The position numbers and the translations under genes were made by a program. The notes under the pieces were generated by a model. The model saw only the letters and a program-made list of their open reading frames with translations. It did not search any database and had not been told where the DNA came from. 8,371 nt of DNA from Acidimicrobiia bacterium (GTDB lineage Bacteria; Actinomycetota; Acidimicrobiia; Acidimicrobiales; Bin134), in NCBI GenBank assembly GCA_009843565.1, contig VYDF01000189.1:1-8371 (forward strand). Direction: 5' to 3'. This document shows positions 1-6,307 of this stretch, piece after piece (the stretch's first letter is position 1; each line of letters begins with the position of its first letter).

Positions 1-407
1 TGGACAACGGCAGCGATATCGAACCGGATCTGACCCCGTTCAGCGCCGGCCTCGGGCACTTCGTCAACTTCGACAAGGGGGAATTCATCGGCCGGACCGC
101 GCTGGAGAGGGTCGACCGTACCCAACTGCTGTTCGGTCTGATCTGCCCCACCGCAGTGCCAGAGGCATTCATGAGCGTCCACTTCGAGAATGGCCCAGTG
201 GGACACATAACCGTCGGCACTTGGTCTCCCACGTTGGAGGCAGGTGTGGGCTACGTCCGCTTCGATCGGCCGCTGGCCGGTGGCGACTGGCTCGGCCAAA
301 CCGTCTTCTTGCACGATCAAGATGGGACGCCCCACGAATCGACCGTGGACCTGCTGCCATTCATCGACAAGGAGAAGCAGTTGCCTCGAGCCGTGTGGAG
401 CAGATGA
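1..407 (+). CDS. GcvT-fold aminomethyltransferase / THF-dependent demethylase-like protein, C-terminal part (5' end outside window)
   Basis: Open from the window's left edge, with codons in phase from base 3 and a TGA stop at 405-407; 134 residues are visible. The fragment shows the end of the folate-binding domain, with AGLGHFV at residues 15-21 and FIGR at 28-31. The C-terminal barrel follows, with GHITVGTWSP at 68-77 followed by GVGYV, the usual place of the GcvT 'TSG..SP......GYV' motif. The family moves one-carbon units from amines, or methyl groups from methoxyaromatics or DMSP, onto tetrahydrofolate in the cytoplasm. The missing N-terminus (about 230 residues if single-domain, more if fused to an FAD oxidoreductase as in dimethylglycine or sarcosine dehydrogenases) is needed to tell glycine-cleavage GcvT from DmdA/LigM-type demethylases or a fusion. 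A genuine GcvT is less likely because no gcvH or gcvP follows; the neighbours are oxidoreductases and an amidase. Family assignment is firm, substrate unknown. Confidence 0.88.
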   Translation, partial: DNGSDIEPDLTPFSAGLGHFVNFDKGEFIGRTALERVDRTQLLFGLICPTAVPEAFMSVHFENGPVGHITVGTWSPTLEAGVGYVRFDRPLAGGDWLGQTVFLHDQDGTPHESTVDLLPFIDKEKQLPRAVWSR

Positions 408-433
408 GCTGCACCATGCCGATGTTGCCATGA
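404..433 (+). other. Nine-codon ORF bridging two genes (possible translational-coupling relay)
   Basis: ATG at 404-406 overlaps the TGA of the upstream GcvT-like gene as ATGA. The ORF reads MSCTMPMLP and ends with TGA at 431-433, which itself overlaps the ATG (430-432) of the next gene as a second ATGA. A GGAG at 397-400 lies three bases before its ATG, which is closer than usual. The downstream oxidoreductase has no obvious Shine-Dalgarno of its own, so ribosomes could be handed from one gene to the next through this minigene. It may equally be a chance ORF; no peptide function is claimed. Confidence 0.35.
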
Positions 434-1368
434 CGGCACAAGACGGAATCAAGGTCGGATTCGTGGCTGGTGACGTTCGCGATGCGCCAGTCCTTGAACA
501 GCGGCCGATCGACTCGCTCTGGGTGGGAGGCCACGTGGCCTCGCCGAACCCGACTCCGGAGGTGATGGTCGCACTGGCCCGTTTGTCGGCAGTCACCGAG
601 CGCGTGCGAATCGGCACATCGATCCTGCTGCTGCCCCTGTACTCGCCGGCAATCGTCGCCAAGCAGATCGCCGACCTTGACCGGGCCAGCGGGGGCCGGG
701 TAACGCTCGGCATCGGCATAGGCGGCGAATATCCCGGGGAGTTCCGAGCAACCCAGATTCCGATCAAAGAGCGAGGTCGCCGGGCGAACGAGGCCATACC
801 CCTTTTGCGACGTCTGTGGACTGCTGAAGAAGTCAGCCACGACGGGCCCTTCTATGCGATGAGCGACGTCAAGATCCATCCGGCTCCGCTCCAGGGGGGC
901 GGGCCGCCCATCGTCGTGGCTGGTCGCCAAGAGGCCGCGATGCGCCGAGCGGCCCGGTTGGGTGACGGCTGGATGCCCTACCTGTACTCGCCTCGGCGGT
1001 ACGCGGCTTCGGTGGCCACCATCGAGGCTGCCGCCGCCGAAGCGCAACGCGACCTCTCCGACTTTGAATACTTCGCATTTGTCTTCATCAACGTTGATCC
1101 CGACAGCGATTTGGCCCGCCAAGAAGCCGCGGTGTTCTTGGGCGGCACCTACAACCAGGACTTCCTGCAAATGGTGGATCGGGTTGCCGTAGCCGGCACG
1201 GTCGACGAAGTGATCAACAAGCTGGTGGATTTCCACGACGCCGGAGCTAGGCACTTCATCTTCACCGTCGCCACCAAGACCAGCAGTCGCGATGCAATGA
1301 TCGATCGCATTCTCGGCGATGTGGTACCCGCGGTGCGCGAGCAAGTCTCGGCAGACCGGATTCGGTAG
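430..1368 (+). CDS. LLM-class (luciferase-like) flavin/F420-dependent oxidoreductase, short N-terminus
   Basis: This 312-residue protein belongs to the bacterial luciferase-like TIM-barrel superfamily, which oxidises or reduces small organic substrates with FMN or coenzyme F420. Family marks are ERVRIGTSILLLP at residues 57-69, then KQIADLDRASGGRVTLGIG (78-96), GGEYPGEF (98-105), an ERGRRANEAIPLLRRLW helix (114-130) and PPIVVAGR (159-166), close to the family's 'P.P.i.vgg'. The N-terminal part is shortened: only about 20 residues separate the first strand (IKVGFV) from the SLWVGGH segment, and the common SDH is GGH here. The start at 430 is the only ATG in this frame near the family N-terminus; the frame is open further upstream, but that stretch overlaps the GcvT-like gene and looks unrelated. 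The start lacks a clear Shine-Dalgarno and overlaps a preceding nine-codon ORF. It is 12 bases before a second LLM gene, so the two are probably co-transcribed. Cofactor (F420 versus FMN) and substrate cannot be decided by eye. Confidence 0.92.
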   Translation: MTAQDGIKVGFVAGDVRDAPVLEQRPIDSLWVGGHVASPNPTPEVMVALARLSAVTERVRIGTSILLLPLYSPAIVAKQIADLDRASGGRVTLGIGIGGEYPGEFRATQIPIKERGRRANEAIPLLRRLWTAEEVSHDGPFYAMSDVKIHPAPLQGGGPPIVVAGRQEAAMRRAARLGDGWMPYLYSPRRYAASVATIEAAAAEAQRDLSDFEYFAFVFINVDPDSDLARQEAAVFLGGTYNQDFLQMVDRVAVAGTVDEVINKLVDFHDAGARHFIFTVATKTSSRDAMIDRILGDVVPAVREQVSADRIR

Positions 1369-1380
1369 AGGGAAGGGGAA
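1368..1380 (+). promoter_or_regulatory. Purine-rich ribosome binding site before the second LLM gene
   Basis: A GAGGGAAGGGGAA run begins at the last base of the preceding stop codon and leads into tandem GTG GTG at 1381 and 1384. GAGGG sits 8 bases before the first GTG, while AAGGGG sits 5 bases before the second, so either GTG can be the start; they differ by one residue. Confidence 0.65.
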
Positions 1381-2226
1381 GTGGTGAGACTCGGAATTCA
1401 CCTGCCTCAGTACGGTCGAGCGGCGTCACCGGACGCCATCCGGCAGGTAGCAATGCGAGCCGAAGAGATCGGCTTTGCCGATGTGTGGGTGAGCGACCAC
1501 CTCGTTTACCCGTCCGATCAGGGGTATCCCGCGTCATACCTGTTCGACCCTCTGCTCACTCTGAGTTGGGCGGCTTCGGCAACTGAGCGGATCGGGTTGG
1601 GCACCAGCGTGATGGTGGTGCCCCAATACCACCCGCTTCATTTGGCCAACAGCCTGGCCAGCCTCGACCAGCTGAGCGGCGGTCGCCTGACGGTTGGCGC
1701 CGGCGCGGGATGGTCGGCGGCCGAGTTTGCTGCGTTGGATCAGAACTTTGGAAACCGGGGTGCTCGGATCAATGAGGCGTTGGAAATCATGCGTTTGGTT
1801 TGGACTGAGTCTCCCGCCAGCTATCACGGGAATCACTACCGGTTTGAAGAAATCAAGGTTCTACCCCAGCCCGCCCATCCGATTCCGATCTGGGTTGGCG
1901 GCAGCAGCCAGCCGGCGTATGACCGGGCGGCCTCAGTTGGGGACGGCTTTCAAGGATTGAGCAAGCCTCCTGAGGAGATGGGGAAGATTGTGGCTGGCAT
2001 TCGGGCGCAGATGGCCGAGACTCGTCCCGACGCCGATTTCACATTCTCTTACCGCACCGGGTGGGATCCCCAGGGCATGGACCCGGCGCAGATTCGCGAT
2101 GAAAGAGATCAGTACGCCGAGGCTGGAGTGGAGCATGTGGTGTCGGCACCGTGGAGGACAGATGCCGACGCTTGGATCCGGTCGATGGAGCTGCTGGTGG
2201 AGATAGTCGAGCCGGATCTGGTGTAG
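1381..2226 (+). CDS. LLM-class F420-dependent oxidoreductase (TIGR03619-like)
   Basis: A 281-residue luciferase-like TIM-barrel protein of standard length. It begins with the typical RLGIHLPQYG strand (3-12), then AEEIGFADVWVSDH (28-41), TERIGLGTSV (68-77), HPLHLANSLASLDQLSGGRL (84-103), GAGAGWSAAEF (106-116), the RINEALEIMRLVW helix (129-141) and PIPIWVGG (167-174). The W..SDH motif and the G.GW...EF segment resemble predicted F420-dependent actinobacterial members; this is family knowledge, not a profile result. Such enzymes typically reduce or oxidise C-C or C-O bonds, or act as monooxygenases when FMN is used. It differs in N-terminus and C-terminal region from the preceding LLM gene and shows only family-level resemblance, so the pair looks like two distinct activities rather than a fresh duplication. 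GTG start with a strong purine tract; GTG at 1384 is an alternative. Confidence 0.93.
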   Translation: MVRLGIHLPQYGRAASPDAIRQVAMRAEEIGFADVWVSDHLVYPSDQGYPASYLFDPLLTLSWAASATERIGLGTSVMVVPQYHPLHLANSLASLDQLSGGRLTVGAGAGWSAAEFAALDQNFGNRGARINEALEIMRLVWTESPASYHGNHYRFEEIKVLPQPAHPIPIWVGGSSQPAYDRAASVGDGFQGLSKPPEEMGKIVAGIRAQMAETRPDADFTFSYRTGWDPQGMDPAQIRDERDQYAEAGVEHVVSAPWRTDADAWIRSMELLVEIVEPDLV

Positions 2227-2257
2227 AGCCCTGGTTTGATCGAATTACGGTGTCGCC

Positions 2258-3664
2258 ATGATCTTCGAGGATGCGACTGCTCAGGCCGAAGCGATTCGGC
2301 GCCGGGAGATGTCCGCCAGGGAGCTGGTCACGGCCTACCTCGACCGCATTGACCGGCTCGACGACAAGCTCAAGTCGTTTGTTGCCCTTGATGCCGATCG
2401 CGCTCTGGCCGATGCCGCTACAGCCGATGAAGCGGTGGTCGCCAGCCCCGACGATCTCGCCCCGTTTCACGGGGTGTCACTGTCGATCAAGGATGTGACC
2501 GACATGGCCGGGGTGGTTACAACTCACTCCTGCAAGCTGCTCAAGGAGAATGTCGCGTCCAACGACTCGCTGATTGTGGATCGCTTCCGAGCTGCAGGCT
2601 TCGCGTTGCTGGGCAAGACCAATATCCCCGAGTTCTGCACCACGATGACGACGTCGGAACTCAACGGCACATGTCGAAATCCTTGGGATCTCTCTCGGAC
2701 ACCGGGAGGCTCCAGCGGGGGAGCGGCCGCGGCATTGTCGGCAGGGTTGTGCGCGGCATCGCACGGGACCGACGGGGCTGGCTCTGTGCGGGGGCCGGCA
2801 GGATTCTGCGGCCTGGTCGGGGTCTTGCCCACACGGGGCCTCCTGGGATTTCCTCCCCTGGAGGGGAATCCCTACCCCGGAACGAGTTCCGATGGGGTAC
2901 TCACCCGCTCGGTACGCGATTGCGCCGCCATCCTGGCATCGATGATCGATCCCGGACCGGCAGGCCGCTGGGCGCCTGAGCCGTCGGTGCCGTTTTCGGA
3001 TGCGGTCGAGGCCGAGCCCAAGCCGCTGCGCATTGCCGTGACTTCTGATCCGTTCTTCGGAGTACTCGACGCCGAGACCGAGGCTGCAATCAGCCGGGTT
3101 GGAACCCTGCTGGAAGACTTGGGACACCGGGTTGACGAGAGAGCACCGGACTGGATGGCGATCCTTGCCCACGCGGCAGGACCGATGAGCGTTCCCGGTT
3201 CCGCTGGCCTGGTGTCTCTTGACGACATCAATCACATCGAGCCCCGCAATCGGCCGTTCTTGGAGCGTGAGGCGGCGCTCTCAGTGGCCGACCACGCCCG
3301 ATGGGTGGACGATCTGCGCCGGGGCCGGGCTTCGTTCCTGGAGTTTTGGCAGGATTTCGATGTCTTGGTGAGCCCAACCTGCGGGCGAGTGGCTCCTCCG
3401 TTGACGTGGGCGACGTGGGACCAGTCACCCGAAGACCACATGGCAATGTTCATGGAGTTCCCGAACTTCGCCCAGCCCTTCAACCTGTCGGGGCAGCCGG
3501 GGATCAGTATTCCCCTGGAATGGAGCGCAGACGGATTGCCGATTGGCATCCATCTAGCCGGCCGGCCGCTCGAGGAGTCAATTCTGTTCTCCTTGGCCGC
3601 CCAACTGGAGCGAGCTCAGCCTTGGTCGGAGCGTCGCCCACCAGCGCCCTTCGGCACCGACTAA
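2258..3664 (+). CDS. Amidase-signature family hydrolase
   Basis: A 468-residue serine hydrolase of the amidase-signature family (GatA/FAAH/acylamidase fold), which splits C-N bonds of amides. The Ser-cisSer-Lys triad can be placed: Lys78 in SLSIKD (75-79 region), the cis-Ser at 152 in PGGSSGG, and the nucleophile Ser176 in GTDGAGSVRGPAGFCGLVG (170-188). The spacing from 152 to 176 equals that of FAAH Ser217-Ser241. NIPEF and NPWDLSRTPGGSSGG are classic family stretches, and GLPIGIHLAGRP-type sequence near the C-terminus is also normal. The loop usually reading GGGS is GAGS here, and RIP is RGP. It is unlikely to be GatA because no gatB or gatC is near and the flanking genes are LLM oxidoreductases. 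The ATG at 2258 fits the family N-terminus (helix with EAIRRREMSARELV) but has only a weak Shine-Dalgarno. The gene lies 31 bases after the LLM gene, probably last in that operon; its stop is 17 bases from the stop of the convergent minus-strand gene. Substrate unknown. Confidence 0.93.
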   Translation: MIFEDATAQAEAIRRREMSARELVTAYLDRIDRLDDKLKSFVALDADRALADAATADEAVVASPDDLAPFHGVSLSIKDVTDMAGVVTTHSCKLLKENVASNDSLIVDRFRAAGFALLGKTNIPEFCTTMTTSELNGTCRNPWDLSRTPGGSSGGAAAALSAGLCAASHGTDGAGSVRGPAGFCGLVGVLPTRGLLGFPPLEGNPYPGTSSDGVLTRSVRDCAAILASMIDPGPAGRWAPEPSVPFSDAVEAEPKPLRIAVTSDPFFGVLDAETEAAISRVGTLLEDLGHRVDERAPDWMAILAHAAGPMSVPGSAGLVSLDDINHIEPRNRPFLEREAALSVADHARWVDDLRRGRASFLEFWQDFDVLVSPTCGRVAPPLTWATWDQSPEDHMAMFMEFPNFAQPFNLSGQPGISIPLEWSADGLPIGIHLAGRPLEESILFSLAAQLERAQPWSERRPPAPFGTD

Positions 3665-3681
3665 TCGGGGATTCGCTCCCT

Positions 3682-5004
3682 CTACATGGCCGAGGTGTAG
3701 CCGCCGACTTTCTTGGGACTGGTATCGAACGATCTCACCATGGCGTGTACGGAGTAGGAGGCGACCAGTCGGCCGTCTTGGGAGAAGATTCGACCCTGGC
3801 CCTGCACTTGGCCGTGGCCGGCGTAGATGGCGGGGTTCTCGTAAAGGTGCCAATCGGCGGCGTCAGCCTCGTCGTGGAAGGCGATGTCGACGGCCATGGG
3901 TCCGGTTGACAGGGTCACGTGGGCCAGTGCCTCGGTGATGCCCTGGTGGGGCCGCATCGACGCTCCGATGGTGTAGTGGGTGGTGGCCTGGGCTAGCAGC
4001 GCGGCCTGCATGGCCGGTTCTTCGGGCCGGTCCCGATAGCGCATCCACACGAACAGCTCCGGTGGACCCACATCGTCGGGGTCGAAGTTGTAGGCCCCGT
4101 CCACCACCCGGATATCGCGTCCGATCACGCCGAAGTCTCGCAGAGGGCACTCCAGTGGCGAGGGCACTTCGGGCATCTCCGCGGTCACCCGGTAGACGTC
4201 GTCGGCACCGCTGTCGAGCAGAACCAAGCCCACGCAGCACAGCTTGTCGTGCTGGATGATGCGGGTCTCCACGGTGGAATAAGTCCGGCCTTGGCGCAGC
4301 ACATCCACCTCGACGGCCAGCGGATGGTCGAACCGGGCCGCTCGGGTGAACATCATCGAAGCCGACACCACCCGCTGATCGGGCACGGTCTTGGACGCCG
4401 CCACGATGGCCTGACCCAGGAGTTGGCCGCCCTCGATCACCTGGCGGGGCCGTTGGTGGTCGGGAATGTCGATGAAGGTGCCCAACGGCGGGTCGGGAAA
4501 CGACGGGCTGGTGAACCAGCCATCGCCGTCGGGTACCACGTCGATCAAGCGGGCCAGATCATCAGCAGTGCCCCAAACCGGGAAGCGATAGGCCACTACA
4601 TCTCCGCCGTCTTCGGCTACCTGTTCGAGGAGTTCGATTTGGACTCGATTGTCATAGAAGGCGATGTGGCCTTCCAGGCCAGCCACCTCGGGGAACGGCT
4701 CGCGATAGGCCCACACCACGTTCTCCTCGGTCTGATCACCGACAGTGAGCGACCAGTAGTCGGCCTCGCCCTTGAACGGACAAACGGTGTGCAGGTCGGT
4801 CTCGGTGAAGTGCTCCCAGGCAACGTCTCCCATGGGGAAATAGAGCTGGTCTTGGTGATCCGACTCCTTAACGATCAAGCAGGCGTCGCTTTCAGCCACG
4901 ATGTTTCCGTTGTACGTCGCCCGACCCCGACCCGGCCACGGGTTCAGATCAATGGCATAGCCGGGGTAGCGATCCCATGCAGATTCAACCTTGGTCACGT
5001 CCAA
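3682..5004 (-). CDS. DUF427 domain fused to TesB-like acyl-CoA thioesterase (double hotdog)
   Basis: A 440-residue two-part protein. Residues about 27-122 are a DUF427 domain (the Pfam family named NTP_transf_9): YNGNIVAES (31-39), YFPMGDV (55-61), CPFKGEADYW (75-84), VAGLEGHIAFY (107-117). Residues about 146-425 resemble acyl-CoA thioesterase II: an N-terminal hotdog with GGQLLGQAIVAAS (192-204) and a C-terminal hotdog with ALLAQATTHY (335-344), RPHQG (351-355), AFHDEADAADWHLY (375-388), SQDGRLVAS (408-416). Aligned by eye with E. coli TesB, the catalytic Asp, Thr and Gln fall on Thr342, Pro369 and Val419, so the usual triad seems lost. It may use other residues, or bind rather than cleave acyl-CoA. 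A TAG stop three codons upstream restricts the start to TTG (5004-5002, with GGGGA ten bases before) or GTG two codons later. Convergent with the amidase gene and divergent from the MFS gene; cytoplasmic, no signal peptide. Confidence 0.85.
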   Translation of the reverse strand: MDVTKVESAWDRYPGYAIDLNPWPGRGRATYNGNIVAESDACLIVKESDHQDQLYFPMGDVAWEHFTETDLHTVCPFKGEADYWSLTVGDQTEENVVWAYREPFPEVAGLEGHIAFYDNRVQIELLEQVAEDGGDVVAYRFPVWGTADDLARLIDVVPDGDGWFTSPSFPDPPLGTFIDIPDHQRPRQVIEGGQLLGQAIVAASKTVPDQRVVSASMMFTRAARFDHPLAVEVDVLRQGRTYSTVETRIIQHDKLCCVGLVLLDSGADDVYRVTAEMPEVPSPLECPLRDFGVIGRDIRVVDGAYNFDPDDVGPPELFVWMRYRDRPEEPAMQAALLAQATTHYTIGASMRPHQGITEALAHVTLSTGPMAVDIAFHDEADAADWHLYENPAIYAGHGQVQGQGRIFSQDGRLVASYSVHAMVRSFDTSPKKVGGYTSAM

Positions 5005-5101
5005 ACCGTACTAATCCCCGGCCTGCCTCCTGCTGCCTGCGGTCGTAATGCCCCTCCCCGATCTTCACGTTCAGGGACTGACTTCTGGTTACGCTCACTC
5101 G
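5005..5101. promoter_or_regulatory. Divergent intergenic region between the thioesterase-fusion and MFS genes
   Basis: This is the only place in the window where two transcription units start back to back. The gap is 43 bases if the MFS protein starts at ATG 5048, or about 97 if it starts at GTG 5102. Promoters for both directions should lie here or inside the 5' ends of the genes. I could not identify convincing -35/-10 pairs or an operator palindrome. A perfect AGGAGG on the minus strand (5031-5026) has no start codon at a normal distance. Confidence 0.4.
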
Positions 5102-6295
5102 GTGCCCGAGGTATATGGCCAATCGGAACGGAGTGCGCTGCGAGCGGTAGCGGTGCAGTTCTTCGTGAACGGTGCCTTGTTCGCCTCCTTTGTTCCCCGG
5201 TTGCCGGAGATTCGCGACCGCATCGGGGTTTCGGTGGCTGGTATAGGCGCGTTGTTGTCGATTGCTGGAGTTCTCGGCCTGGTGGGAAGCGCAGTTGCCA
5301 GCCATGCGATAACCCGCATTGGAACCCGGAATGTGATCCTCGCCGCTGGAGCGCTGCTTTCGATGTCGTTGGCAGTTGTCGGGCTGGCCACCGTACCGGC
5401 GGTGCTATTGGTCGGCTTGTCGTTGATGATGGCCTTCGACGCATTGGTCGACATCGCCATGAACATGCAGGGATCGTGGCTGAGCGCCCGTCGTCACACA
5501 CCGGTGATGAGCCGGCTCCACGGATTGTGGAGCCTCGGGGCCCTTGTCGGGGGGGTGGCTTCCTCACGGGTCGCAGACGCCGGAGTTTCTCTGCCGGCGC
5601 ATCTGCTTGTTGCCGCCGGGTTGCTGCTGGTGGTCATCGGTGTCGTAGGACCGGGCCTTCTTCGCGACGACGAGACTGCCACCCAGTCTGAGTCTCCACC
5701 CGACCGGGGCGACGCCAACGGTATGGCCAGCAGCTCACGTGTGACTTTGCTCCTTTTCCTGGTAATCGGGTTCACCGCCGCGGCAATGGAGTCGACGTCT
5801 TTCGACTGGGCCGCGTTTCGTCTCACCGATGATCTGGGAACATCGGCTGGATTCGCGGCTTTGGGCTATGCCGCGGTGATGGGGGGCATGACGCTGGGGA
5901 GATTCGCTGGCGATTGGGGGAAGGCCCGCTTGGGCCAGGACAGGCTCAATTCACTTTCGGTGACCATGACCGCAACCGGACTGGCGGTCGCCTCGTTTGT
6001 GCCGAATCGATTCCTCATCGTTGCCGGGTACCTTCTCGCCGGGCTCGGCATCGCTTCCCTGCTTCCCTCGGTCTACGACACCGCAGCGAAGCGCCCTGGA
6101 CGTCCGGGAGCAGGTCTCGGCGCGCTGACCGCAGGGTTGCGTGTTGCGATCCTGGTCGTTCCCTTCGCTATCGGGGGGATCGCCGGATCCCATCTCAGTG
6201 TCGGCACCGCGGTGGCCATTGTGGCCCTACCCAGCGCCATCATCTTTCTCCTAATGACCGTCAATCCCCGGTACATTCGTACCCGGCATACATGA
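5048..6295 (+). CDS. MFS transporter, YbjJ-like
   Basis: Up to 415 residues with about twelve hydrophobic segments in two halves, separated by a polar charged loop at residues about 203-231. That is the major facilitator layout in the cytoplasmic membrane. YbjJ-type marks include FFVNGALFASFVPRLPEIRDR (around 38-58) in and after the first helix, MSRLHGLWSLGALVGG (154-169) around helix five, an acidic-aromatic ESTSFDWAAFRL (248-259) after helix seven, and a GRFAGDWGKARLG (284-296) loop like MFS motif A. Substrate and direction are unknown. The start is uncertain: ATG 5048 gives about 35 residues before helix one and lacks a Shine-Dalgarno, while GTG 5102 (residue 19) gives a more usual short N-terminus. 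The stop TGA (6293-6295) runs directly into the AGGAGG of the CoA-transferase gene, so this appears to be the first gene of a transporter/CoA-transferase/dehydrogenase operon. Confidence 0.9.
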   Translation: MPLPDLHVQGLTSGYAHSVPEVYGQSERSALRAVAVQFFVNGALFASFVPRLPEIRDRIGVSVAGIGALLSIAGVLGLVGSAVASHAITRIGTRNVILAAGALLSMSLAVVGLATVPAVLLVGLSLMMAFDALVDIAMNMQGSWLSARRHTPVMSRLHGLWSLGALVGGVASSRVADAGVSLPAHLLVAAGLLLVVIGVVGPGLLRDDETATQSESPPDRGDANGMASSSRVTLLLFLVIGFTAAAMESTSFDWAAFRLTDDLGTSAGFAALGYAAVMGGMTLGRFAGDWGKARLGQDRLNSLSVTMTATGLAVASFVPNRFLIVAGYLLAGLGIASLLPSVYDTAAKRPGRPGAGLGALTAGLRVAILVVPFAIGGIAGSHLSVGTAVAIVALPSAIIFLLMTVNPRYIRTRHT

Positions 6296-6300
6296 GGAGG
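6295..6300 (+). promoter_or_regulatory. Consensus Shine-Dalgarno of the CoA-transferase gene
   Basis: A perfect AGGAGG begins on the final base of the MFS stop codon and lies seven bases before ATG 6308. It fixes that start and is the strongest ribosome binding site in the window, implying high translation of the CoA-transferase relative to its neighbours. Confidence 0.85.
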
Positions 6301-6307
6301 GCTGATC

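Noticed and set aside
244..429. Upstream in-frame extension of the first LLM gene (62 codons)
   Set aside because: It overlaps the GcvT-like C-terminus, which has clear motifs in another frame. The extended residues do not look like an LLM N-terminus, while the ATG at 430 fits the family's first strand.
361..1401. Long minus-strand open frame of 346 codons opposite the first LLM gene
   Set aside because: No family motif is visible, and it is fully antisense to a convincing luciferase-like protein that keeps conserved motifs throughout.
3557..3568. GC-rich near-palindromic repeat of GGCC units
   Set aside because: It lies inside the amidase coding frame, encodes an ordinary family stretch (AGRPLE), is not followed by a T tract and sits about 100 bases before the stop, so it is not a convincing terminator or repeat element.
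2258..3664. Amidase as GatA of the Glu-tRNA(Gln) amidotransferase
   Set aside because: No gatB or gatC is adjacent, and the nucleophile loop and C-terminus look like general amidases. The context is catabolic oxidoreductases.
3665..3681. Possible bidirectional terminator between convergent amidase and thioesterase genes
   Set aside because: The 17-base gap has no inverted repeat or T/A tract. Any terminator must lie within the coding ends or work by another mechanism.
2477..3909. Several 100-250 codon open frames on both strands across the amidase gene and into the convergent junction
   Set aside because: They are Arg/Pro/Gly-rich without motifs and overlap the amidase or thioesterase frames, as expected for shadows at this GC content.
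4249..5691. Long plus-strand open frame of 480 codons opposite the thioesterase-fusion gene and overlapping the MFS gene
   Set aside because: The translation has no recognisable domain and is rich in low-complexity Arg/Gly/Ser. The minus-strand frame and the MFS frame both carry clear family motifs over the same bases. It is a high-GC shadow frame.
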